Assembly: GCA_003541675.1 (NCBI GenBank)
Contig: DPMC01000108.1
Location: forward strand, 2,988 to 10,911
DNA: 7,924 bases
Direction: 5' to 3'
Origin: Acidimicrobiaceae bacterium
GTDB lineage: Bacteria > Actinomycetota > Acidimicrobiia > Acidimicrobiales > MedAcidi-G1
Numbering within the stretch: position 1 is the first letter of the stretch; each line of letters opens with the position of its first letter. This document shows, in pieces, positions 1 through 5,843 of this stretch. The notes below the pieces were generated by a model, which worked only from the letters and a program-made list of their open reading frames with translations, was not told where the DNA came from and did no database searches. The position numbers were made by a program, and so were the translations under genes.

Positions 1-2
1 TC

Positions 3-665
3 TACCCGGTACTCGGCGGCCTGCTCGGGTCGCTGGTCGGCAAGGCCGTCCCGGCCATCGTGGGCCTGCCGTCAGGGGTCTCCGAGGATCGGCTGAAGGC
101 CGTCGGTGCCGCCGCGGCCTCGACGGGCAGCGTGGGTCTGTTCCACGTCGTGGGTAGCACGCCCGAAGCCCCCACGCTCGAAGCAGCGCTCGGAGGCCGT
201 CCCCCGGTGGCCGAATTCCGGGTCGGGCCATCGGAACTCCGGGTCGCTCGGGACCGACTCAGCACGACCACCGATGACCACCTTCGTACGGTCAGCCTCG
301 GCACGCCGCACTATTCGGTGGGGCAGTTCGGTCGCCTCGTCGAGGTTCTGGGCGACCGTCGCGTCCACGACGGGGTTGCCGTCTACGCCTCGACAGGTCG
401 TGACGTGCTCCACGAGGTCGAGTTGCGTGGCTGGGCTGACCGCCTGGCCCGTGCCGGCGTCCAGTTGGTGGTCGACACCTGCACCTACTTCACGTCCATC
501 ATCGAGGACACGTCGGGTACTTCGATGACCGACTCGGCCAAGTGGGCCTACTACGCGCCGGGGAACCTCGGCGTCGAGGTGGTGTTCGGCAGCGTCGAGG
601 ACTGCGTCGAATCGGCGATCGCCGGCCGGGTGGTCCGTGACGAAGGGTTGTGGGCTCGTGCCTGA
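3..665 (+). CDS. Aconitase X large (catalytic) subunit, 5'-truncated by the window edge
   Basis: The frame is open from base 3 to the TGA at 663-665 and gives 220 visible residues, about the C-terminal half of a family protein usually near 400 residues. Family-like features seen are an opening YPVLGGLLG...VPAIVGLPSG segment, GTPHYS near visible residue 100, VVDTCTYF with Cys near 160, DSAKWAYYAP near 177-186, and a late Cys near 201. Aconitase X (formerly DUF521) proteins are Fe-S dehydratases. Characterised members dehydrate cis-3-hydroxy-L-proline in bacteria and mevalonate 5-phosphate in archaea; which substrate applies here cannot be decided. The large and small subunits are separate genes, as in two-subunit family members. 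The small-subunit gene starts before this one ends, so the pair is coupled. In homologs I recall, the residue before PH in the GTPH stretch is often Cys; here it is Thr. The true start lies upstream of the window. Confidence 0.88.
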   Translation, partial: YPVLGGLLGSLVGKAVPAIVGLPSGVSEDRLKAVGAAAASTGSVGLFHVVGSTPEAPTLEAALGGRPPVAEFRVGPSELRVARDRLSTTTDDHLRTVSLGTPHYSVGQFGRLVEVLGDRRVHDGVAVYASTGRDVLHEVELRGWADRLARAGVQLVVDTCTYFTSIIEDTSGTSMTDSAKWAYYAPGNLGVEVVFGSVEDCVESAIAGRVVRDEGLWARA

Positions 666-1110
666 GCAGGTGCCTGCTCTGATGCTTGAGGGCCGGGCCA
701 TGGTGGCCGGCGAGGCATCGGGCCAGGTCCTCCGTCTGGACGAGCCTCTGAGTTTCTGGGGTGGCCTCGATCCGGCGACCGGCCGGATCATCGACCGGCG
801 TCACCCCCAGGTCGGACAGTCGGTGACCAACCAGATACTGGTCATGCCCTCCGGTAGGGGCTCCAGTTCTGGAAGCAGCACCCTGTGCGAGGCGGTCCGT
901 GCCGGGACGGGCCCGGCCGCCATCTTGATGGGCGAACCAGACGAGATCATTGCCCTCGGCGCTGTAGTGGCCGACGAGATCTACGGTCGACTGATCCCGG
1001 TGGTCGTTCTTCCGGCCGATCGGTTCGACGACCTGTCGACCGGTGTCCGAGTCGAGGTGTCCGGGGCGGTCTGTCGGGTCGGGGCGTCCGGTCAGACGGC
1101 GAGCGCGTAG
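658..1110 (+). CDS. Aconitase X small subunit (swivel domain)
   Basis: This 150-residue protein matches the aconitase X swivel domain (formerly DUF126) along its length: LEGRAMVAGEASGQVL near residues 9-24, SFWGGLDPATGRIID at about 32-46, the Gly/Ser-rich loop PSGRGSSSGS near 64-73 with candidate substrate-binding serines, then GPAAILMGEPDEIIALGAVVADEIYG. In the family this domain closes over the Fe-S site of the large subunit to form one dehydratase. I chose GTG 658 because GAAGGG at 642-647 lies ten bases ahead of it and because it makes an 8-base overlap with the large-subunit stop, typical of coupling. ATG 682 is a plausible alternative that would remove only eight residues. The stop is TAG at 1108-1110. 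The 3' end overlaps the convergent sulfotransferase-like gene by 19 bases, leaving no room for a separate terminator. Confidence 0.9.
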   Translation: MPEQVPALMLEGRAMVAGEASGQVLRLDEPLSFWGGLDPATGRIIDRRHPQVGQSVTNQILVMPSGRGSSSGSSTLCEAVRAGTGPAAILMGEPDEIIALGAVVADEIYGRLIPVVVLPADRFDDLSTGVRVEVSGAVCRVGASGQTASA

Positions 1111-1811
1111 CCCACAAGTCGTTCGTAGAGACTCCGGGCCTCGGCGACCACCGGTCGGAGGTGGGTTGGAACGGGTTCAGTGCTGGGCACCCCGGCCTCA
1201 AAGCCCGTGGACCGGTGGGTGCTGGCGTACCAGTGCTTGGCCCACACGCCGTCGGCGGGCTTGGGCCCGGCCGGCCACGAGAGCATGGCCGGGTCGAAGG
1301 GCAGGCCGAGGCGACCACACAACAGCCTCAGCATCGGCTCGGGTGAGGCCAGCAGTGCGGCTGAGTCGACCACGAGCGGTTCCTCGCCGGCGGCAAGCAT
1401 GGCCTCCAGTAGCTCGACCTGGATGGACAACCCGGTGTCGGCCACCCCCACATCGGGGACGTTCTTCGCGAACGACGTCACCACCCGCTCCGGGTCCCGG
1501 ATCAGGAGCATGTTGCGACACGATTCGAGGAAGTCCAGATCGAGGTCGACTGCGTGGTGGGCCATCTGCTTGAAGAAGACCACTGGCGTCGGATGGTCGC
1601 CGAGGATCACGTCTCGTACTACAGCTTCGCCGTCGGGATCCTGGCTGGCTAGCACCTCGGCCCTCCCGGGGTGCTGGCGCCCGGTCACCCGCAGGTAGTG
1701 GGCGTAGATCGGTTCGTCGAACACCTTGGTGTCGGCCCGTTGCCCGAAGGCGTACATGAACGACGTCGAGATGTTGCGTGGTCCCGACCAGCAGTTGATG
1801 CGAAGGGTCAT
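1092..1811 (-). CDS. Sulfotransferase-like P-loop protein
   Basis: The 239-residue protein starts with a beta strand and P-loop-like motif, INCWSGPRNISTSFMYAF (residues 5-22), in the place of the 5'-phosphosulfate-binding loop of PAPS-dependent sulfotransferases. It is followed by DEPIYAHYL (32-40), FFKQMAHH (79-86) and MLLIRDPERVVTSFAKN (101-117), whose Arg and Ser match the 3'-phosphate-binding motif. The C-terminal KPADGVWAKHWYASTHRSTGF (184-204) resembles a subfamily that I recall as the N-terminal half of plant branched-chain-aminotransferase-like proteins. No signal peptide or membrane segment is seen, so it is probably cytosolic. The gene follows the aminotransferase gene after 17 bases and is presumably cotranscribed with it. 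Only a weak AGGG (1823-1826 on the complement) precedes the ATG, so translation may depend on the upstream gene. Its substrate is unknown; true sulfotransfer, or some other use of the P-loop, is not established. Confidence 0.8.
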   Translation of the reverse strand: MTLRINCWSGPRNISTSFMYAFGQRADTKVFDEPIYAHYLRVTGRQHPGRAEVLASQDPDGEAVVRDVILGDHPTPVVFFKQMAHHAVDLDLDFLESCRNMLLIRDPERVVTSFAKNVPDVGVADTGLSIQVELLEAMLAAGEEPLVVDSAALLASPEPMLRLLCGRLGLPFDPAMLSWPAGPKPADGVWAKHWYASTHRSTGFEAGVPSTEPVPTHLRPVVAEARSLYERLVGYALAV

Positions 1812-1828
1812 CAGGAAAGCAGCCCTGG

Positions 1829-2743
1829 TCAGCGGGACACGTCAGCTTCGACGGCCGCCTGGTACAGGTCACGAAGTAGGGCCGTCATGGTTCCCGGGCC
1901 ACCGTCGCCGATGCTTCGCCCATCGACGGCGATCACAGGAGTCAGGCCGGCGAACGTGCCGGTCACGAACGCCTCGTCAGCCGAGTAGACGTCGGTCAAC
2001 GAAAACGGCTTCTCGTGGACGGTCAGCCCGGCCTGCGGTGCAATCTCCAGCACCAACTGGCGGGTGATGCCGTTCAGGTTGTAGTGCCCGGTCGACGTCC
2101 ACACGCCGCCGTCCCGTACCACGAAGAAGTTGGTGGCGTTGCAGGTGGCCACCGCACCGGTCGGATCCAGCATGAGGGCCTCGTCGGCACCGGCCTCCAC
2201 GGCTTGGATGAGCGCGATCACCTCGTGCAGCTTGGAGTGGCAGTTGAGACGCTGGTCAAGCGTGTCGGGCGGCGGGCGTCGCACGGTTGCCGTGAACAAC
2301 GAGATGCCTGACTCCAGTACCGCCGGATCGGCCGCCTTGTACTCGGCAATGATGACCACGTTGGGCCCACCCACACAGTTCGACGGGTGCTGGGAGGGAG
2401 TTTTCTTGTCGCCCCGGGTGACCATGAGTCGTACGTGCACATCGTCGTGCATGTCGTTGTGGTCCACGGTTGCCTGCAGGGCGTTGGCCACGCCGTCCCG
2501 GGTCATCTCGATGTCGATGCCGGTGGCGGCCAGTCCGGCGAACAGGCGATCCAGGTGGCGGTCCAGGAAGGCGAACCGGCCGTGGTGCAGGCGAAGCCCC
2601 TCCCAGACGCCGTCGCCCACCAGGAAGCCGCTGTCGAACACCGACACCTTGGCCTCGTGACGGGGAAAGAACTCGCCGTTGATGAAGATCTCGACGGTGG
2701 CGTTGCGTTCGTCGGTTAGGGCCTGGTGGGTGCTGCGGGACAT
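1829..2743 (-). CDS. Class IV PLP-dependent aminotransferase (branched-chain/D-amino acid aminotransferase-like)
   Basis: The 304-residue protein has the fold-type IV aminotransferase layout: FINGEFFPRHEAKVSVFDSGFLVGDGVWEGLR (about 20-51, two adjoining conserved blocks), HLDRLF (63-68) with a phosphate-binding Arg candidate, NCHSKLHEVIAL (167-178) with K171 as the likely Schiff-base lysine, NGITRQLVLEIA (224-235) and ADEAFVTGTFAGLTPV (255-270). Family members exchange amino groups between branched-chain or D-amino acids and 2-oxo acids, or act as aminodeoxychorismate lyases; substrate is not assignable. At the position usually held by the Glu that contacts the PLP ring nitrogen (G-x-V-x-E), the sequence reads GAVATCNATNFF, so Thr200 replaces it. 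The reading frame continues 52 codons upstream into non-conserved Arg/Pro-rich sequence; ATG 2743 is chosen because the family begins just after it and a TAnnnT box lies six bases upstream. It is the first gene of an operon with the sulfotransferase-like gene and is divergent from the liv genes. Confidence 0.88.
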   Translation of the reverse strand: MSRSTHQALTDERNATVEIFINGEFFPRHEAKVSVFDSGFLVGDGVWEGLRLHHGRFAFLDRHLDRLFAGLAATGIDIEMTRDGVANALQATVDHNDMHDDVHVRLMVTRGDKKTPSQHPSNCVGGPNVVIIAEYKAADPAVLESGISLFTATVRRPPPDTLDQRLNCHSKLHEVIALIQAVEAGADEALMLDPTGAVATCNATNFFVVRDGGVWTSTGHYNLNGITRQLVLEIAPQAGLTVHEKPFSLTDVYSADEAFVTGTFAGLTPVIAVDGRSIGDGGPGTMTALLRDLYQAAVEADVSR

Positions 2744-2749
2744 AGCGGG

Positions 2750-2755
2750 AGCGTA
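2750..2755 (-). promoter_or_regulatory. Candidate -10 box for a leaderless aminotransferase transcript
   Basis: On the complement this reads TACGCT, fitting the relaxed actinobacterial -10 pattern TAnnnT. Six bases (2744-2749) separate it from the ATG at 2743, so transcription could start on the A of the start codon. No Shine-Dalgarno-like sequence precedes that ATG, which agrees with a leaderless mRNA. No convincing -35 box is visible. Confidence 0.35.
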
Positions 2756-2760
2756 CCGAG

Positions 2761-2778
2761 GGCCACCACCGGGTGGCC
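2761..2778. repeat. Perfect 7-bp inverted repeat with 4-base loop
   Basis: GGCCACC (2761-2767) and GGTGGCC (2772-2778) are exact reverse complements around ACCG. If the aminotransferase transcript starts at 2743, the repeat covers about -18 to -35 of its promoter and could be an operator. No T-run follows on either strand, so it does not look like an intrinsic terminator. Confidence 0.45.
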
Positions 2779-2795
2779 GGCCAGATGTCAGCGGG

Positions 2796-2813
2796 CCGTT
2801 GATATGCCAACGG
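2796..2813. repeat. Perfect 6-bp inverted repeat, operator-like
   Basis: CCGTTG (2796-2801) and CAACGG (2808-2813) are exact reverse complements separated by ATATGC. An 18-bp dyad with an AT-rich centre midway between two divergent genes is a typical shape for a dimeric regulator site. No regulator gene is in the window to pair with it. Confidence 0.4.
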
Positions 2814-2853
2814 TGACGGAGGACACGCGACCACACCGCCGGGCAGGTAATCT

Positions 2854-2886
2854 TCCGTCTGCCCTTTGCCAGTGACGTCAGACGGA
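2854..2886 (+). promoter_or_regulatory. Hairpin that can mask the livH ribosome binding site
   Basis: TCCGTCTG (2854-2861) pairs perfectly with CAGACGGA (2879-2886) over eight base pairs, with a 17-base loop. The 3' arm contains most of the CGGAG (2883-2887) that is the best ribosome binding site for the permease GTG at 2893. If transcribed, the hairpin would hide the site. The loop and 3' arm also contain the 8-bp palindrome TGACGTCA (2873-2880), which could instead be a protein-binding site. Confidence 0.4.
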
Positions 2887-2892
2887 GCACCT

Positions 2893-4023
2893 GTGCCAAC
2901 CCACGCCATTACGACGAAGTCAGCGCGACGACTCGTGTCCGTCGACCGCTTCCTCACCTTCATCAGGGTCTTCTTGGTGACCGTGATCGTGGTCGGGTTC
3001 CTGGCCTTCATCTGGCAGCAGTTCGACGCCGACAACCCGTTCGCCCAGTGGCGCAATCCCGGTGCCCGAGGTCTAACCGGCGACCAGTTCAAGGGCCTAC
3101 TCATCTCCGGCCTCTCCCAGGGTTCGATGTACGGCCTGATCGCCTTGGGCTACTCCATGGTCTACGGCGTGCTGGGCTTCATCAACTTCGCCCACGGTGA
3201 GGTGTTCATGGTGGGTGCCATGACCGGCTTCATCGCCTCGGACAAGTTCCAGGCCAACGGGATGTGGGAGTCCAACTTCCTGCTCTGCCTGGCCCTGATC
3301 ATCGTGATGGCCGTGTTCTTCTCAACGTTTACCGCGGTGGTCATGGAGAGGGTGGCCTACCGGCCGCTTCGCAACTCGCCCCGCCTCATTCCGTTGATCA
3401 CGTCGATTGGTGTGTCGTTCTTCATCCAGAACTTCGTACTCGGTCTGTTCGGTCCGGCCACCAAGAGTTACCCCCGTCTCCCGGAGTGGTTGGCCAAGCA
3501 GCGATCGATCCTGACGTTCGAGATCGCCGGAACCCGCTTGCTGGTGTTGGTGGTGGCCGCCGTCTCGATGGCCGGACTCTGGTACATCGTCGAACGCACC
3601 AAGACCGGCAAGGCCATGCGAGCCGTCGCCGAGGACAAGGAGATCGCGTCCCTCATGGGGATTGACGTGAACCGCACCATCGTCACCACGTTCGCCGTGG
3701 GTGGCGCCATGGCCGGCGTGGGAGGGATCCTGTGGGGGCTCATGTTCCGGTCGGTGACCCATATGACCGGCTTCCTACCCGGCGTCAAGGCTTTCACTGC
3801 AGCGGTGGTCGGCGGCATCGGCAACCTGGGTGGTGCCATGGCCGGCGGCATCTCTCTGGGCTCAGCGGAGTCCATTGCTCCACTGGTCATCCTCGAACCG
3901 CTCGGCGTGCCGGGCGTGTCCCAACTCAAGGACGCGGTGGCCTTCACCGTGCTGGTCCTCGTGCTCCTGTTCAAGCCCTCCGGGCTCTTCGGAGAGCGGC
4001 TCTCATCGGAGGATCGGGCATGA
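2893..4023 (+). CDS. livH: Branched-chain amino acid ABC transporter permease, LivH type
   Basis: This is an inner-membrane permease of the hydrophobic amino acid uptake (HAAT) family, which pairs with a LivM-type permease and the LivG/LivF ATPases. The core shows GLSQGSMYGLIALGYSMVYG and NFAHGEVFMVGA (about residues 73-107), the cytoplasmic coupling segment GKAMRAVAEDKEIASLMGID (about 239-258), AAVVGGIGNLGGAMAGG (about 303-319) and the C-terminal LFKPSGLFGER (about 359-369). It is 376 residues, longer than the usual near-300 because of an extra N-terminal membrane segment (about 20-41) and a loop before the core. I chose GTG 2893 because CGGAG (2883-2887) lies five bases ahead. TTG 2866 and GTG 2872 in the same frame lack such a site and would add nine or seven residues. 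The last bases overlap the next gene as ATGA. Substrates in this family include Leu/Ile/Val, other amino acids, urea and short amides, so specificity is inferred. Confidence 0.92.
   Translation: MPTHAITTKSARRLVSVDRFLTFIRVFLVTVIVVGFLAFIWQQFDADNPFAQWRNPGARGLTGDQFKGLLISGLSQGSMYGLIALGYSMVYGVLGFINFAHGEVFMVGAMTGFIASDKFQANGMWESNFLLCLALIIVMAVFFSTFTAVVMERVAYRPLRNSPRLIPLITSIGVSFFIQNFVLGLFGPATKSYPRLPEWLAKQRSILTFEIAGTRLLVLVVAAVSMAGLWYIVERTKTGKAMRAVAEDKEIASLMGIDVNRTIVTTFAVGGAMAGVGGILWGLMFRSVTHMTGFLPGVKAFTAAVVGGIGNLGGAMAGGISLGSAESIAPLVILEPLGVPGVSQLKDAVAFTVLVLVLLFKPSGLFGERLSSEDRA
4008..4012 (+). promoter_or_regulatory. Ribosome binding site of the LivM-like gene
   Basis: A full GGAGG core lies seven bases before the ATG at 4020, inside the end of livH. 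It fixes that start against the same frame's upstream extension, which overlaps livH and has no matching site. Confidence 0.8.
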
Positions 4024-5843
4024 GTACCTTGGCTGCACCCATGCCGTCCTCAGCTCTGGATCAGGACTGGCGAAAAGTTCTCCGATGGGGGTTCATCTGT
4101 GGCGGCGCCCTGATCGCCCTCTGCCTTGTCGGCATGCCCGTCGAGTTGGATCGCCGAGAAATCATCGAGCGGTACCTGAGTCTCGGCTACCTCTCAGTGG
4201 TGCTGGTCCCCCTCGTCATCGGCTGGGTATCTGCCAGCCAGGTCGTCCTGGAGGGCTTCGAGTCCCGCAAGCAGGGCCTGTTTGACCTTGTCACCGGTCT
4301 GGTGGTCGGCGTGATCGGCGGCGGGCTCCTGTCACTGCTCATGGTGGCGCTTGACACGTGGAACCTGCGGGACCCGCTGGTCAACTGGAGCCCCAAGCTC
4401 TTTCGATTCCTGACCTATGAGAACGGCATGGGCTTCGGTGCCGGTGCATGGATCGTGACCTGTGGGGTACTCGGCCTGGCTGGGGCGTCGTTGCACGTGG
4501 TGCCCCGCTTCGCCCGTCGCATCGTGGCCACCGTCATAATCGGATTGTTGTCCCTGTCGGTGCTGGAGGCTGCGGTTTCGGACGTCTCGGAGGGCTTCGG
4601 CCTGGAGTGGCTGACCGATCTGATCTACGCCAAGAAGGGTGGCCTGACCCTGACGTCGGCCTTCGTGGTCGGCGCCGTGATAGCCGTCGTGGCGGCGCTC
4701 ACCGACGGCCGGGTCAAGGCGGTGACAAACCGGTACCGCGACATGGAGGGCGTCGAACGGCAGAAGACCTCCATGATCCTGTTTGCCGTGGTGGCCGTCC
4801 TGTGCATTGTCCTGCCGATGTTCCTCGGCAAGATCATGAACGAACTGCTGGCCAACGTCGGACTCTTCCTGTTGCTGGCCCTCGGTCTGAACATCGTGGT
4901 CGGCCTGGCCGGCCTTCTCGATCTCGGCTACGTGGCCTTCTTCGCCGTCGGCGGCTACACGACCGCGGTGCTCACCTCACCAAACAGCCCGTGGTTCGCC
5001 CCTGAGCTGCACTTCGGATTCAGCCTCTTCTTCGTGGTGATCTTCGCCATCATCGTCGGCCTGGTCATTGGGGCGCCCGTCATCAGGATGCGCGGCGACT
5101 ATCTGGCCATCGTGACCCTCGGCTTCGGCGAGATCATCCGCCTGCTGTTCATGTCGGACTGGCTGGGCCCGTACTTCGGTGGCGCCCAGGGCATCACCAA
5201 CGTGCCGGGCGTCGACCTGGGCTTCGCCATGGTGAAGGGCACCGACCCGAGGTCGGTCTTCTACCTGGTGTTGTTCTTCTCTGTGATCGCCATCTACGTG
5301 TCCTGGCGCCTGCAGGCGTCCCGCCTGGGTAGGGCCTGGATGGCCATCCGGGAGGACGAGCAGGTGGCCGAGGCCATGGGTATCAACACGGTGAGTGCCA
5401 AGTTGATGGCCTTCGTGGTGGGTGCCGTGCTGGCGGCCTTCAGCGGTGCCGTACTGGTGGCCAAGGTCGGCTCCGTGTTCCCGACCAGCTTCATGATCCT
5501 GATCTCGATCATCATCCTCGTGGTGGTGATCGTCGGCGGGATGGGCAACATCGCCGGCGTGATGGTCGGCTCGTTCGTCCTCATCGGCGTCCTTGGTGGG
5601 CCCAAGCAGCCCGGCCTGCTCCAGGAGTTCCAGAACTTCAAGCTGCTCATCTACGGGATGCTGCTCGTCTTCATGATGCTGAAGCGTCCGGAGGGCCTCG
5701 TGCCGAGCGCCCGCCGTAGTCGCGAGCTCCACCAAGAAGAGTTCCTGCAGGACGCCTGGCTCAGGGGAGACAAACCCGGCATCGACGATGACGATGACGC
5801 GGCGCCCCTGCTAGTGGGCGACGGGGGAGGGGAGGAGGAATGA
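4020..5843 (+). CDS. livM: Branched-chain amino acid ABC transporter permease, LivM type, with long N-terminal membrane extension
   Basis: The 607-residue protein has a normal LivM core at about 272-557: NVGLFLLLALGLNIVVGLAG, LDLGYVAFFAVGGYTTAVL (300-318), MRGDYLAIVTLGFGEIIRLL (357-376), GAQGITNVPG (388-397), the ATPase-coupling stretch SRLGRAWMAIREDEQVAEAM (434-453), VVVIVGGMGNIAGVMVG (501-517) and KRPEGLVPS (555-563). Before it is a region of about 250 residues with roughly six likely membrane helices (near 22-42, 53-71, 88-110, 142-160, 166-185 and 210-228), for which I recognise no family. LivM proteins are usually about 300-430 residues. The cytoplasmic tail ends in an acidic stretch, DDDDD and GGGEEE. 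The start at ATG 4020 overlaps the livH stop as ATGA and has GGAGG seven bases ahead. It should dimerise with LivH in the membrane; the role of the extension is unknown. Confidence 0.92.
   Translation: MSTLAAPMPSSALDQDWRKVLRWGFICGGALIALCLVGMPVELDRREIIERYLSLGYLSVVLVPLVIGWVSASQVVLEGFESRKQGLFDLVTGLVVGVIGGGLLSLLMVALDTWNLRDPLVNWSPKLFRFLTYENGMGFGAGAWIVTCGVLGLAGASLHVVPRFARRIVATVIIGLLSLSVLEAAVSDVSEGFGLEWLTDLIYAKKGGLTLTSAFVVGAVIAVVAALTDGRVKAVTNRYRDMEGVERQKTSMILFAVVAVLCIVLPMFLGKIMNELLANVGLFLLLALGLNIVVGLAGLLDLGYVAFFAVGGYTTAVLTSPNSPWFAPELHFGFSLFFVVIFAIIVGLVIGAPVIRMRGDYLAIVTLGFGEIIRLLFMSDWLGPYFGGAQGITNVPGVDLGFAMVKGTDPRSVFYLVLFFSVIAIYVSWRLQASRLGRAWMAIREDEQVAEAMGINTVSAKLMAFVVGAVLAAFSGAVLVAKVGSVFPTSFMILISIIILVVVIVGGMGNIAGVMVGSFVLIGVLGGPKQPGLLQEFQNFKLLIYGMLLVFMMLKRPEGLVPSARRSRELHQEEFLQDAWLRGDKPGIDDDDDAAPLLVGDGGGEEE
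5826..5835 (+). promoter_or_regulatory. Ribosome binding site of livG, overprinted on the LivM tail
   Basis: The purine run GGAGGGGAGG ends four bases before the ATG at 5840 and continues as AGG. The same bases encode part of the Gly/Glu-rich end of LivM, so that short tail may reflect selection for ribosome binding rather than protein function. Confidence 0.75.

Noticed and set aside
72..791. Long minus-strand open frame opposite the aconitase X genes
   Set aside because: Composition is typical of a high-GC shadow frame, and the opposite strand encodes clear family motifs.
2744..2899. 52-codon upstream extension of the aminotransferase frame
   Set aside because: The residues are Arg/Pro-rich and not family-like, and the extension would cover the divergent promoter region and the livH start.
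3732..4019. Upstream extension of the LivM reading frame with a possible earlier start
   Set aside because: It lies entirely inside livH in another frame, is Arg/Gly-rich and non-membrane-like. ATG 4020 has a GGAGG site and the ATGA overlap.
4977..5735. 252-codon minus-strand frame rich in His, Glu and Asp inside livM
   Set aside because: It is the antisense of membrane-segment codons, with low-complexity output and no recognisable motif.
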